Shown here: positions 43,199 through 52,280 of the stretch, piece after piece
Layout: the number at the start of each line of letters is the position of its first letter
Numbering within the stretch: position 1 is the stretch's first letter
Assembly: GCA_963768185.1 (NCBI GenBank)
Contig: CAVYGS010000004.1
Location: 248,001 to 312,000, forward strand
Direction of reading: 5' to 3'
Origin: Palsa-461 sp963768185
Lineage (GTDB): Bacteria; Actinomycetota; Acidimicrobiia; Acidimicrobiales; RAAP-2
Length of the DNA stretch: 64,000 nucleotides
The notes under the pieces: model-generated
What the model saw: the letters and a program-made list of their open reading frames with translations, nothing else
Databases searched by the model: none
What the model was told of the DNA's origin: nothing
Made by a program: the position numbers and the translations under genes

Positions 43199-44581
43199 AT
43201 GACACCCGAGCACCCACCGCCGCTCGACCCGGCGTTCCTCGCGGAGGTTGCCGCCGTGGTCGGCGACGTCCATGTCCTCACCGATCCCGACGTCGTCGTC
43301 GGATTCACTGGGGATTGGACCGGCCGTTTCTCCGGCTCGTCGCCAGCGGTCGTCCGGCCGGGATCGACCGACGAGGTCGAGGCGTTGGTCGGCCTCTGCC
43401 GGCATCACGGCGTCGCGCTCGCGTTGCAAGGCGGTGCCACGAGCCTGTCGGGGGGGACGGTGCCGCTCGCCGGCGAGGTGGTGTGCAGCCTGGTCCGATT
43501 GACCGACCTGGAAGTCGACGCGGCGTCGGGTCAGCTGAGCGCGGGCGCCGGCGTGCGCATCGAGGAGCTGCAGTCGGCCGCCGACCGGGCCGGATGGTCC
43601 TATGGCGTCGATCTGGCCAGCCGGGGGAGCGCGACGGTGGGCGGGACGGTGGCCACCAACGCGGGGGGCATCCGGGTCCTCCGCTACGGAGACACCCGCG
43701 CCCAACTCCTCGGGGTGAGTGCGGTGCTGGGCTCGGGCGAAGTGGTCTCCCACATGACCGGGCTCATCAAGGACAACACCGGCTACCACTTGCCGGGCCT
43801 CTTGTGCGGCAGTGAGGGGACGCTCGGGATCGTGACCGAGGCACGGCTGCGGCTCGTGCGGCGGAGCCCCCAGCGGGTGGTGGCGCTGCTCGCCCTGCGC
43901 GACACACCGTCGGCCATCGCCGCCGCATCGGTCCTGCGACGCGAGGTCGGGCCGCTCTCCGCTGTCGAGTTCTTCCTTGCCGCCGGCCTGGCGCTGGTCC
44001 GCGAGTACGCGGGGTTGCCGAATCCCTTCGCGCGCGACCACGAGGTGTACCTCCTGGTCGAGGCAAGCGCGGACCTGGATCCGACCGCCGAGCTCTCCGC
44101 TGTCGTGGACTCCCTCGACGGCGTCGAGGCCGTCGCGGTCGCCGTGGACCCGCAGCGCTCGGCCGAACTGTGGCGCTACCGCGAGGCCCACTCTGAGGCG
44201 ATCAACCACCGCGGCACCCCCCACAAGCTGGACGTTGCCGTCCCGATGGGCGCGATCGCCGAGTTCGTGGCACGCGTCCCGGGCGTCGTGGCCAGCATCG
44301 CCCCGAGTTCGGAGGTGTGGCTGTTTGGGCACGCGGCCGACGGCAACGTGCATGTGAACGTGACCGGTGTCGACCCGGACGACGAGTCCGTCGACGGCGC
44401 CGTGTTCGAGCTCGCGGCGAGCCTCGGCGGGTCGGTGAGCGCCGAGCACGGCATCGGGACGGCCAAGCGGAAATGGCTCCACCTGAACCGCAGCCCGGCC
44501 GAGATAGCGGTGTTCGGAGCCCTCAAGCACGCCTTGGACCCCGACGGGGTGCTCAACCCGAGCGTGCTACTCGGCGGCTGA
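43199..44581 (+). CDS. FAD-linked oxidase, GlcD/D-lactate dehydrogenase type
   Basis: A 460-residue flavoprotein. The PCMH FAD-binding domain contains VVRPGSTDEVEALV, LQGGATSLSGG and GGTVATNAGGIRVLRYGDTR. The C-terminal FAD-oxidase domain has LFGHAADGNVHVNV and SVSAEHGIGTAKRKWL, where the His residues bind substrate or metal. It oxidises a 2-hydroxy acid such as glycolate or D-lactate. ATG 43199 has GGGGAAA upstream. Its last 15 nt overlap the 3' end of murD2 on the other strand. Confidence 0.88.
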   Translation: MTPEHPPPLDPAFLAEVAAVVGDVHVLTDPDVVVGFTGDWTGRFSGSSPAVVRPGSTDEVEALVGLCRHHGVALALQGGATSLSGGTVPLAGEVVCSLVRLTDLEVDAASGQLSAGAGVRIEELQSAADRAGWSYGVDLASRGSATVGGTVATNAGGIRVLRYGDTRAQLLGVSAVLGSGEVVSHMTGLIKDNTGYHLPGLLCGSEGTLGIVTEARLRLVRRSPQRVVALLALRDTPSAIAAASVLRREVGPLSAVEFFLAAGLALVREYAGLPNPFARDHEVYLLVEASADLDPTAELSAVVDSLDGVEAVAVAVDPQRSAELWRYREAHSEAINHRGTPHKLDVAVPMGAIAEFVARVPGVVASIAPSSEVWLFGHAADGNVHVNVTGVDPDDESVDGAVFELAASLGGSVSAEHGIGTAKRKWLHLNRSPAEIAVFGALKHALDPDGVLNPSVLLGG

Positions 44582-45919
44582 GCTCTCGGACGGGCGGGCG
44601 CCCCGGGCCTCCATCGCCTGTCGGAACGCCTGGGCCCGCTCCTTGTAGTTCCTGAACTGCCCGAAACTTGCCGCGGCGGGCGAGAGCAGCAGCACGCTGC
44701 CCGGCTTGGCCCACTCGAGCGCCTTGTCGACGGCAGTGTCCAGGTCGCCGGTGTCGCGCACCTCGGGGCCCTTCGACCGTCCCGCCCGCGCCTCGTCGAT
44801 GGCGCGGTGGATGCGCGAGCCGTTCGCCGGAAGCGTCACGACGAAGGTTGGCTCGACGCGTTCGGCGAGCCGACGGGCCAGCGGCCCGTAGTCGATACCG
44901 CGGTCGGCGCCGCCCAGGATCAGGGCGACGGAGCGGCCCGCGAAGGCGTCGAGCGCGGCGAGGGTGGCCAGCGCGTTGGTCGACAGGCTGTCGTCCACGA
45001 AGGTGACCCCACCCACCGAGCCGATCTCGCTCAGCCGGCTGTCGAGGCCGACGAACCCGCGCGCCGCTACCTCGAGTGCGGCGACGTCGCGCCCTTCTTC
45101 GACGCCGAGCGCCTCGATGCACCGGCGCGCGATCAGCGCGTTGACCCGGTTGTGGGCGCCGAGCAACCCGAGCGGGACCGTCCAGCCGGCGGGCTGGACG
45201 GCCACCCACTCGACACGAGGTCCGAGTTGGGACGCTTCGTGGCGCAGCTCAGGGCTCTCGCCGTTGGCGATCGTGAGGGTGGCGCCCGGTTGGGTGCAGA
45301 TCGAGAGCTTGTCGGAGTAGTAGTGCTCGAGGCTCCCGTGCCAGTCCAGGTGGTCGGGGTGGAGCGAGGTGACCGCGACGACCGGCGGCGCGCACCCGAG
45401 GTCGGTCGCCTGGAAGCTCGAGATCTCGACGGCGATGAATTCGCTCGCCGTGGTCACCTCGGGGTCGTAGGGGAGCCGTCCGATGTTCCCGCCGACCAGG
45501 CACGGGTGGCCGAGACCGGTGAGCAGGTGGCCCACGATCGAGACCGTCGTGCTCTTGCCCTTCGTCCCGGTGATGCACACGACGCGGCTGCGGTCGGTCT
45601 CCTCGAGCCAGAGGCCGAGACCGCCCACCACGGGGATGCCCTGGTCCTGAAGCGCGGTGACGTCGGGCCGGTACCGGCTGATGCCGGGGGTCTTCACGAC
45701 GACCTCGCAGCCCTGCAGTGCCTCCCACCCGCCGCCGGCGGTGGAGAGGACGGTGATCCCGTCGACGGCGTCGGCGCCCGGGTGGTCGTCGGCAATGACC
45801 GGGACCACGCCCATCGAACGCAGCTTGCGAAGGTTGGCCCCCCCTTCGACGCCGAGGCCCCATACACCGACCGAGGCCCCGGCGAGGTCAGACCAGCTGA
45901 TCCTCGGCCGCATAGTCAT
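44567..45919 (-). CDS. murD2: UDP-MurNAc-L-Ala--L-glutamate ligase (MurD2-type Mur ligase)
   Basis: A 450-residue Mur ligase. The N-terminal domain begins SVGVWGLGVEGGANLRKL. The ATP loop is CITGTKGKSTTVSIVGHLL. HPDHLDWHGSLEHYYSDK holds the Lys-containing loop. The C-terminal domain includes GVTFVDDSLSTNALATLAAL. It is MurD-like, but it sits directly behind murL with about 30 bp overlap. In Xanthomonas and some actinobacteria MurD2 adds L-Glu and MurL then epimerises it to D-Glu. That pairing is the main reason for calling murD2 rather than murD. Confidence 0.82.
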   Translation of the reverse strand: MTMRPRISWSDLAGASVGVWGLGVEGGANLRKLRSMGVVPVIADDHPGADAVDGITVLSTAGGGWEALQGCEVVVKTPGISRYRPDVTALQDQGIPVVGGLGLWLEETDRSRVVCITGTKGKSTTVSIVGHLLTGLGHPCLVGGNIGRLPYDPEVTTASEFIAVEISSFQATDLGCAPPVVAVTSLHPDHLDWHGSLEHYYSDKLSICTQPGATLTIANGESPELRHEASQLGPRVEWVAVQPAGWTVPLGLLGAHNRVNALIARRCIEALGVEEGRDVAALEVAARGFVGLDSRLSEIGSVGGVTFVDDSLSTNALATLAALDAFAGRSVALILGGADRGIDYGPLARRLAERVEPTFVVTLPANGSRIHRAIDEARAGRSKGPEVRDTGDLDTAVDKALEWAKPGSVLLLSPAAASFGQFRNYKERAQAFRQAMEARGARPSESSAAE

Positions 45920-47196
45920 CGGGGACGTCGTGGGGTCGGTGGGGTGCGAGCAAGAGAGCGACCTCGGCCGGCGAGACCTCGGGGAGCCGGTGGGCGAGGT
46001 CCTGGAGGACCGTCGTGCCGGCACGGTCCCCTCGGGCCGCCGCCAGCGTGGCGGCGGCCCGGCACTCGCCGACGTCGCCCACGCACTCGAATGGCTTGGG
46101 GTCCGACGAAAGCCCGACCAGGATCGAGAAGCGCTCGAGCAGGTCGCGCCGAGCGAGCGGCTCGCGCCCGCCGAAGATCGCCTCGAGCTCGACCCTGGAG
46201 AAGAACGGCGCGAGCACGAGGTCGATGAAGCAGCACTTGTCGCACTCGCCGCACCAGCGGTCCAGGCGCTTGGCTGGATCGATCGCAAACGCGCGGTTGC
46301 AACTGTGAAAGACGCGGTGGTACTCGGTCATCCGCGGCGAACCGTTCGGCGACCCACAGCTCGGTGTACGGCCGGAGGAACGAGAACACCGGCAGTTCGC
46401 CGATCGCCGCGGCGCACGACGTTCGCGAACTCCGTCTCGAACTCGCGGCTCTTCGAGAACTGGTGGTTGACGACCCGGCCCCTCACCACCAGGTTGCCCG
46501 CCGACGCCGACCACTCGTTCGACATCACCACAGCGCCAAACCCGCGGCCAGCGGCAACGAGGACGGCGAGCGCCGTGATGATCCCGGTCACCGGCACGTG
46601 CCCTTGCCGGAAGCCGGAGGACGCCGGGTCCTCGAACAGCTGGGCGTCGAGGTGCCGGGTGGCGCGGGCGACGGGAAGCCCGGCGAGGGGCAGGACGCCT
46701 TCGATCGCGGCGAACGGCGCGGTGTCCGGCTCGACGACGAACAGCGACCCGTCAGGGTGGCGTCGCTTGAGCGATTCGACCGTCACGATCGAGTCGATGC
46801 CCCCGCCGAAGGGGATCAGCGGCGCCTGAGACGCCGGGTGACCGACGGCCGGCGCGTCGCTCGTGGCGGAACGGATGTCGACCCGTGACAGGTCGAGTCC
46901 ATTGCGGAAGCCGAACTCGCCGAGTCCCTTCAGGTAGTGGTCGCGGAGCATCGCCTCCTCGGCGGGCCGCAGCGCGACGTCGACCTCGACCACGCGGGGG
47001 CGGCGGTCTTGTAGTACGAGACGCCGGCCAACAGGTAAACGAGCTTCGCCGCCTCCCGGGCCGCGGGGACCGTCCAGTCCCCTTGTCCGAGATCGAAGGC
47101 CTCGGTGAACGTCCGCTCCCCGAGCGCGTAGCGGCACGCGAGCGTCCCGGCGCCATCGAGGTCGTGGCCGACGTAGCGAAACGGTGCCGTGCTCAC
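45888..47196 (-). CDS. murL: UDP-MurNAc-L-Ala-L-Glu epimerase (MurL), multiply frameshifted
   Basis: About 435 residues over several frames. From the GTG at 47196: STAPFRYVGHDLDGAG to AGVSYYKTA. Next: VVEVDVALRPAEEAML, then IPFGGGIDSIVTVES (a PP-loop-like ATP site) and VVMSNEWSASAGNLVVRGRV. Then: LPVFSFLRPYTELWVAERFA. Last: YHRVFHSCNRAFAID, RWCGECDKCCFIDLVLAPFF and KPFECVGDVGECR. Indels near 46996-47000, 46405-46414 and 46331-46340 are needed to join them. MurL uses ATP to invert L-Glu in the nucleotide-linked dipeptide. It overlaps pgeF by 4 nt and murD2 by about 30 nt. Confidence 0.8.
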
Positions 47197-48038
47197 GGCG
47201 CGATGCGGGCCAGCAGCCCGAAGCGCCCGCACACGCCCTCGGCGCGGGCGCTGAAGAACGGACCGGGCGGTCCGGTCTCGAGAGCGGAGCGCTCGATGCG
47301 GGTCGGGTCCAGGCCGACACGCCGCAGGATCGCCTCGACGGCACCGGCCAAGTCGAACCACCAGTGGCCTTCGTTCCCGGCCCGGGCCCAGGGCTCGGCC
47401 GAGCCGAGATGGCGGGCGCAGGCGTCGACGACGTCCTGCCCGACCTCGTAGCGGTCGGCGCCGATGCACGGGCCGATACCGGCGAGCATCCGTTCCCGAC
47501 GAGCGCCGAGGACCTCCATCGTCCCGATCATCGCCTCGAGCAGGCCCGCGGTCGTGCCGCGCCATCCGGCGTGCGCGCACCCGAGCACACGGGCCTCGGG
47601 GTCGAACAGCGCGACCGGGGCGCAGTCGGCGACGAGGACCGAGACGACCAGTCCGGGCTCGGTGGTCACCAGCCCGTCGGACGCAGCGACCGCGTCGGCG
47701 ATCGACCGGGCGCCCCGCTCGCGGTCGGCCGCACTGACGACCGAGACGTGCGCCCCGTGCGCCTGCTCGGCCAACACGAGGTCGCTCACGTCCGCGCCGA
47801 GGAGCGCCAGCGCGTGCCGGCGGTTCTCGAGCACGCACGACGGATCATCGCCGACGTGGAGCGCGAGGTTGAGCGACGCGTAGGGACCCTCCGACACGCC
47901 CCCATCTCGTGTGGTGACGAGCGCAACGAGGCCGACTCCGTCGAAGAGGTTCCAGGTGGCCACGTCGGTCCCGTCGCGTTCGACCAGGCCAGTGAGGCCT
48001 TTCGTGCCGGCGCGGACCCGGGAGTCGGAGGGGGGCAT
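47193..48038 (-). CDS. pgeF: Peptidoglycan editing factor / purine nucleoside phosphorylase family (YfiH)
   Basis: A 281-residue protein with the YfiH/DUF152 signature: GGVSEGPYASLNLALHVGDD, LAEQAHGAHV (metal His), VADCAPVALFDPEAR (Cys) and CAHAGWRGTTAGLL (His). In E. coli, PgeF removes L-Ser wrongly added to UDP-MurNAc; relatives also cleave purine nucleosides. It is the first gene of the operon with murL and murD2, which supports the editing role. TAATCT lies 10 nt upstream of the ATG, giving at most a very short leader. Confidence 0.9.
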   Translation of the reverse strand: MPPSDSRVRAGTKGLTGLVERDGTDVATWNLFDGVGLVALVTTRDGGVSEGPYASLNLALHVGDDPSCVLENRRHALALLGADVSDLVLAEQAHGAHVSVVSAADRERGARSIADAVAASDGLVTTEPGLVVSVLVADCAPVALFDPEARVLGCAHAGWRGTTAGLLEAMIGTMEVLGARRERMLAGIGPCIGADRYEVGQDVVDACARHLGSAEPWARAGNEGHWWFDLAGAVEAILRRVGLDPTRIERSALETGPPGPFFSARAEGVCGRFGLLARIAP

Positions 48039-48108
48039 CCAGCCGGTCAGATTAGTGGAGCGTCTCGCTCGGCCCCCGGCCGAGGCTGGGAGCCCGTGCC
48101 TGCATGGC

Positions 48109-48114
48109 TAAGGT
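48109..48114 (+). promoter_or_regulatory. -10 box for leaderless sigma factor transcript
   Basis: TAAGGT ends 6 nt before the ATG at 48121, with no ribosome-binding site. No SigR-type GGGAAT...GTT promoter is evident in this gap, so autoregulation is not shown here. Confidence 0.45.
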
Positions 48115-48120
48115 GCTCGT

Positions 48121-48699
48121 ATGGCCGACCAGGCTCACTTCACGGATCTCGCGATGGAGCACATGCCTGCGCTCTACAGCGCGGCGTTGCGCATGACGCG
48201 CAACCCGAGCGACGCCGAGGACCTCGTGCAGGAGACCTACCTGCGCGCGTATCGCGGATTCGGCGGGTTCACCGAGGGGACCAACCTGCGGGCCTGGCTG
48301 TACCGGATCCTCACCAACACCTACATCAACTCCTACCGCGCCGCGAAGCGTCGTCCCGAGATCGCGGACGTCGAAGACGTCGAGGACCTCTACCTCTACC
48401 ACCGCCTCTCGTCGGCCGACGGGGCGCCCAGCCGGAGTGCCGAAGAGGAGGCGCTGGCGAGCTTCACCGACGACGAGGTGAAGGCGGCGATCGAGTCGCT
48501 GCCCGAGGCCTTCCGCATGGCCGTCCTCCTGGCCGACGTGGAAGGTTTCTCGTACAAGGAGATCGCCGAGATCACCGACGTGCCGATCGGCACGGTCATG
48601 AGCAGGATCCACCGGGGAAGAAGGGCCTTGCAGAAGGCGTTGCACGGTTTTGCCGAGTCACGGGGCTTGGTGGGGTCAGCACCGGGACGGTCCGAATGA
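48121..48699 (+). CDS. sigR: ECF sigma factor, SigR/SigH-like
   Basis: A 192-residue ECF sigma factor. Region 2 has NPSDAEDLVQETYLRAYRGF and TNLRAWLYRILTNTYINSYR. Region 4 has SLPEAFRMAVLLADVEGFSYKEIAE and IGTVMSRIHRGRRALQKAL. This matches SigR of Streptomyces and SigH of Mycobacterium, which direct the thiol-oxidative stress response. Its stop overlaps the start of a zinc anti-sigma gene by 4 nt (ATGA), the classical sigR-rsrA arrangement. Confidence 0.92.
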   Translation: MADQAHFTDLAMEHMPALYSAALRMTRNPSDAEDLVQETYLRAYRGFGGFTEGTNLRAWLYRILTNTYINSYRAAKRRPEIADVEDVEDLYLYHRLSSADGAPSRSAEEEALASFTDDEVKAAIESLPEAFRMAVLLADVEGFSYKEIAEITDVPIGTVMSRIHRGRRALQKALHGFAESRGLVGSAPGRSE

Positions 48700-48989
48700 G
48701 TGAAGGTCCAGATCTGGTGGGTTCGGGAGATCCCTTCGGGGGTGCCAATCAGGTCGACTGCGGGGCGGCGATCCACCAACTCTACGACTACCTCGACGGC
48801 GAGCTCACCGACGATCGGCGCATCCAGATCTCCGAGCACCTCGACTACTGCGGGCCGTGTGCCGGCGCGGCCGGGTTCGAGACCGAGCTGCGCAAGGTGA
48901 TCGCGGACCACTGCAAGGACCACGTGCCCGATTCCTTGCGCCAGAAGATCGCGAATCTGATCGAGACCGAGCGCGGGGCGGTCGGATGA
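48696..48989 (+). CDS. rsrA: RsrA-like zinc anti-sigma factor
   Basis: A 97-residue protein. VDCGAAIHQLYDYLDGELTD and then SEHLDYCGPCAGAAGF give the HxxxCxxC zinc motif plus an upstream Cys, the layout of redox-sensing ZAS proteins such as RsrA. Oxidation of the Cys pair would release SigR. ATG in a 4-nt overlap with the sigma gene. Confidence 0.92.
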   Translation: MSEGPDLVGSGDPFGGANQVDCGAAIHQLYDYLDGELTDDRRIQISEHLDYCGPCAGAAGFETELRKVIADHCKDHVPDSLRQKIANLIETERGAVG

Positions 48990-49017
48990 ACCGCCCGCCC
49001 GCGGGCGACGCCGTCGC

Positions 49018-50140
49018 GTGAGCGACGGGGCTGCCGAGCAGGCGCCCGTCGTCGACTGGGCGCTCGCTGACCGGGTGGCGCGCTGGGCCGCCGGTCGCAC
49101 CACGACCCCGGCCTCCTACCGGCCCGCCGCGATGCAGCGGGACTTCGACGAGATGACCGAGCGGGCCGAGTCACTCGTGGCCGAGGCGACCGGGCTCGTC
49201 GTGGACAGCCCGGCGCGGGGCCGGGTCATCGACCGTGCCGATTGGGTCGGCGCCAACGTCGCGTCGTTCCAGCGGCTCTTGGGGCCCACGCTGTCCAAGC
49301 TCGCCGAACGCAAGGGCACCTCGCCGCTCGCCGGCGTCGCCCCAGGGCTGTCGCGCCAGCTGGCCGGAGCGTCGCGCTCGATGAACGGCGCCCAGCTCGC
49401 CCTGGTCCTCGCGTGGATGTCGACGCGTGGTGCTTGGGCAATACGACCTGCTGCTCACCGACGGCGTCGACGAGGAGAACCAGGACGTCGTGTATTACGT
49501 GGGCCCGAACGTCGCCGGCATCGAGGCCCGCCACGGCTTCGAGCCTTCCGAGTTCCGGCTCTGGCTCGCGCTCCACGAGGTCACCCACCGCGCCCAGTTC
49601 ATGGCGGTCCCGTGGCTCCGCTCCTACTTCTTGTCCCTCGTCGAGGACGGGCTCGAGCCGCTCGGATCCGATCCCCGCAAGATGCTCGACGCGGTGCGCC
49701 GGGCCGCCCAGGAGATCCGGGCTGGGCGCAGCCCACTGGGCGACTCCGGCGTCATCGGGCTGGTCGCGACCGACGAGCAGCTGGCCGCGCTCCAGCGGAT
49801 CCAGGCGCTGATGAGCCTGCTCGAGGGCCACGGCGACGTGACCATGGACCGGGCCGGCGCTGACGCCATCCCAGGCGCCGCCCACTTCAGCGCGGTGCTC
49901 CAGCAGCGCCGTGAGCAGGCCAAGGGCGCGGCCCGCCTGCTCCAGCAGATCCTCGGGCTCGAGGCCAAGCTCCGCCAGTACGCCGAGGGCGAGAAGTTCG
50001 TCCGCTCCGTGGAGGAGGCGGGCGGGCGCCGGCTGTTCGATCGGGTGTGGCAGGGACCGGAGTGGCTGCCGTCGCTGACCGAGATCAGGGACCCCTCGGC
50101 ATGGGTCCGGAGGGTCTCGCCGACCGCGCTCGCGGGGTGA
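49018..50140 (+). CDS. Zinc-dependent metalloprotease family protein (F420-associated, DUF2342), frameshifted
   Basis: About 373 residues after removing one extra base near 49426-49431. The first frame ends MSTR; the second continues VLGQYDLLLTDGVDEENQDV. LWLALHEVTHRAQFMAVPWL carries an HExxH zinc motif (HEVTH). The family is found next to F420 or tilS genes in actinobacteria and has no proven substrate. GTG start. Its stop overlaps the tilS start by 4 nt. Confidence 0.85.
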
Positions 50141-51645
50141 GCTTGGCCTCGGCCGGGCCTGCGGCGTGGCCCGACGTCGTGCCGGGCCTCCTGGCGCGCT
50201 GCACCTTCCCGCCACCGGGGACCCCGCTCGCCTGCGCCGTGTCGGGCGGACCGGACTCGCTGGCCCTGCTGGTGCTGGCCGTCGCCGCCGGGTGCGAGGT
50301 CACGGCGATCCACGTCGACCACGGCCTGCGCCCGGGGTCCCATGACGAGGCGGCCGTCGTCGAGGCGGCGGCTGCTCGTCTCGGTGCGGCGTTCCGCGCC
50401 GAGACGGTGGCGGTGGGCGAAGGGCCCAACCTCGAGGCCCGGGCGCGCGCGGCGCGCTTCGCCGTCCTGCCCGACGACGTCGCGACGGGCCACACGATGG
50501 ACGACCAAGCCGAGACCGTGCTGTGCAACTTGCTCCGGGGCGCCGGGCTTGACGGGTTGTCCGGGATGGCACCCGGCGCCCGCCACCCGCTGCTGGCCCT
50601 GCGGCGCAACGAGACCGAGGCGCTGTGCGGGGCGATGGGGCTCGAGCTGGTGCGCGACCCCTCCAACGACGACCCGCGCCATCTCCGCAACCGCGTGCGC
50701 CACGAGCTGCTCCCGCTGTGCGAGGCGATCGCCCGACGGGACCCGGTACCGGTGCTGGCGCGTCAGGCGGGGCTCCTGCGCGACGAGTCAGCGTTCCTCG
50801 CCGCGCTCGAGCGCGAGGCGGTGCCCGACCCGACCGACGCCCGCGCCCTCCGGGAGGCACCGCTGGCGCTGGCCCGACGGGCGGTCCGCCGGTGGCTCAC
50901 TCAGGATGCCGGTGGCCCAGCGAGCCACCCCCCGAGCGCGGCCGATGTCGCCAGGGTGCTCGATGTGGCGTCGGGTACCCGCGTCGCGACGGAGATCACC
51001 GGCGGCCAACGGGTCCGGCGCTCCGCGTCCAGGCTGGCCGTGGAGGGGCGGTCCGGTACAGTTCGGTCGGTGAAGACGGAGCATGCGGCTTCGTCGGTGC
51101 CGAGCTGGGGCCTGGCCGAGGTGGGTGAGCCGGTGGTCACCGCCGAGGCCCTGGCCGAGCGGGTCGCCGAGTTGGGCGCCGCCATCACGGCCGACTACGC
51201 GGACGACGCTCCGCTCCTCGTCGGCGTGCTGAAGGGCGCCATGATCTTCATGAGCGACCTGGCGCGCGCCATCGACCTGCCGGTCGACGTCGACTTCATG
51301 GCGGTGTCCTCCTACGGCAGTGCCACGCGCACCTCCGGCGTGGTCCGGATCGTCAAGGACCTCGACGCGGTGCTCGAGGGCCGCCACGTCCTGGTCGTCG
51401 AGGACATCATCGACAGCGGGCTCACGCTCAACTACCTCCGCCGCTACCTCCAAGCCCGCCGCCCGGCCAGTCTCGAGGTGTGCGCGCTGCTGGTGAAGGA
51501 GGGCGAGCAGCGGGTCCCGCTCGACCTGCGCTACGTCGGGTTCAAGATCCCCTCGGAGTTCGTCGTCGGCTACGGGCTCGACGTCGACGAGCGCTACCGG
51601 AACCTGCGCTCGGTGCACCGCTACCGCCCGACTGAGGGGCGCTGA
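50137..51645 (+). CDS. tilS-hpt: Fused tRNA(Ile)-lysidine synthase and hypoxanthine phosphoribosyltransferase
   Basis: One open frame of 502 residues from a GTG that overlaps the previous stop. The TilS part (about 1-300) has the PP-loop AVSGGPDSLALLV and TGHTMDDQAETVLCNLLRGAGLDGL; it makes lysidine at C34 of tRNA-Ile. The HPT part (about 330-502) has LLVGVLKGAMIFMSDLARAI and the PRPP loop VLVVEDIIDSGLTL; it salvages hypoxanthine and guanine. A TilS/HprT fusion is known in Listeria. However, an internal GTG at 51070 with a TACAGT box could start HPT alone, and an indel might have joined two genes. The usual ftsH between hpt and folE is absent. Confidence 0.85.
   Translation: MSLASAGPAAWPDVVPGLLARCTFPPPGTPLACAVSGGPDSLALLVLAVAAGCEVTAIHVDHGLRPGSHDEAAVVEAAAARLGAAFRAETVAVGEGPNLEARARAARFAVLPDDVATGHTMDDQAETVLCNLLRGAGLDGLSGMAPGARHPLLALRRNETEALCGAMGLELVRDPSNDDPRHLRNRVRHELLPLCEAIARRDPVPVLARQAGLLRDESAFLAALEREAVPDPTDARALREAPLALARRAVRRWLTQDAGGPASHPPSAADVARVLDVASGTRVATEITGGQRVRRSASRLAVEGRSGTVRSVKTEHAASSVPSWGLAEVGEPVVTAEALAERVAELGAAITADYADDAPLLVGVLKGAMIFMSDLARAIDLPVDVDFMAVSSYGSATRTSGVVRIVKDLDAVLEGRHVLVVEDIIDSGLTLNYLRRYLQARRPASLEVCALLVKEGEQRVPLDLRYVGFKIPSEFVVGYGLDVDERYRNLRSVHRYRPTEGR
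51057..51062 (+). promoter_or_regulatory. Internal -10 box before the HPT domain
   Basis: TACAGT ends 7 nt before an in-frame GTG at 51070, the point where HPT homology begins. This is the same geometry as other leaderless starts in this window and could give a separate HPT product. Confidence 0.4.
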
Positions 51646-51655
51646 GGAAGGGCCG

Positions 51656-52225
51656 ATGGCGGTCGACATCGGGCGCGTCGAGAAGGCGATCGCCGAGATC
51701 TTGGAGGCGATCGGGGAGGACCCCTCGCGAGATGGGCTGATCGCCACGCCGGCGCGGGTCGCGGCGATGTACGAGGAGCTCTTCGTCGGGCTCGACGACG
51801 ATCCCGGTCGGCACCTGACGGTGACCTTCGAGGCGGGGCACGACGAGATGGTCATGGTCCGCGACATCCCCTTCGCATCGCTGTGCGAGCACCATCTGGT
51901 GCCCTTCATCGGCCGCGCCCATGTCGCCTACATCCCGAACGCGGACGGTCGCATCACCGGGATCTCCAAGCTCGCCCGCCTGGTCGAGGGCTACGCGCGC
52001 CGCCTCCAGGTGCAAGAACGCCTGACGACCGACATCGCCGACGCCGTCGAGGCCGCCCTGGACCCGCGTGGCGTCTTGGTGGTGGTCGAAGCCGAGCACC
52101 TGTGCATGTCGATGCGGGGGGTCAAGAAGCCCGGGACGCTCACGGTCACCTCGGCCGTCCGCGGGCTGTTCCGGCGGGACCCGGCCACCCGGGCCGAGGC
52201 CATGCAGTTCGTCCACGGGCGCTGA
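51656..52225 (+). CDS. folE: GTP cyclohydrolase I
   Basis: A 189-residue enzyme for the first step of folate synthesis, opening GTP to dihydroneopterin triphosphate. Seen: zinc site FASLCEHHLVPFIGRAHVAYIP, GISKLARLVEGYARRLQVQERLT, and the second Cys in VVEAEHLCMSMRG. ATG lies 11 nt after the upstream stop, with GAGGAAGG before it. It heads the folate cluster. Confidence 0.95.
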   Translation: MAVDIGRVEKAIAEILEAIGEDPSRDGLIATPARVAAMYEELFVGLDDDPGRHLTVTFEAGHDEMVMVRDIPFASLCEHHLVPFIGRAHVAYIPNADGRITGISKLARLVEGYARRLQVQERLTTDIADAVEAALDPRGVLVVVEAEHLCMSMRGVKKPGTLTVTSAVRGLFRRDPATRAEAMQFVHGR

Positions 52226-52267
52226 AATTTCCGGCCCGAACCCCGCTGGACGGCGGGGCGGGTCGCC

Positions 52268-52273
52268 TACGCT
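52268..52273 (+). promoter_or_regulatory. -10 box for leaderless folP transcript
   Basis: TACGCT ends 7 nt before the ATG at 52281, and no Shine-Dalgarno sequence precedes that ATG. Confidence 0.45.
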
Positions 52274-52280
52274 CAGACCG

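Noticed and set aside
43093..43815. Arginine-rich plus-strand frame overlapping the FAD oxidase
   Set aside because: It is an out-of-frame shadow of the oxidase gene, with no similarity and no operon logic.
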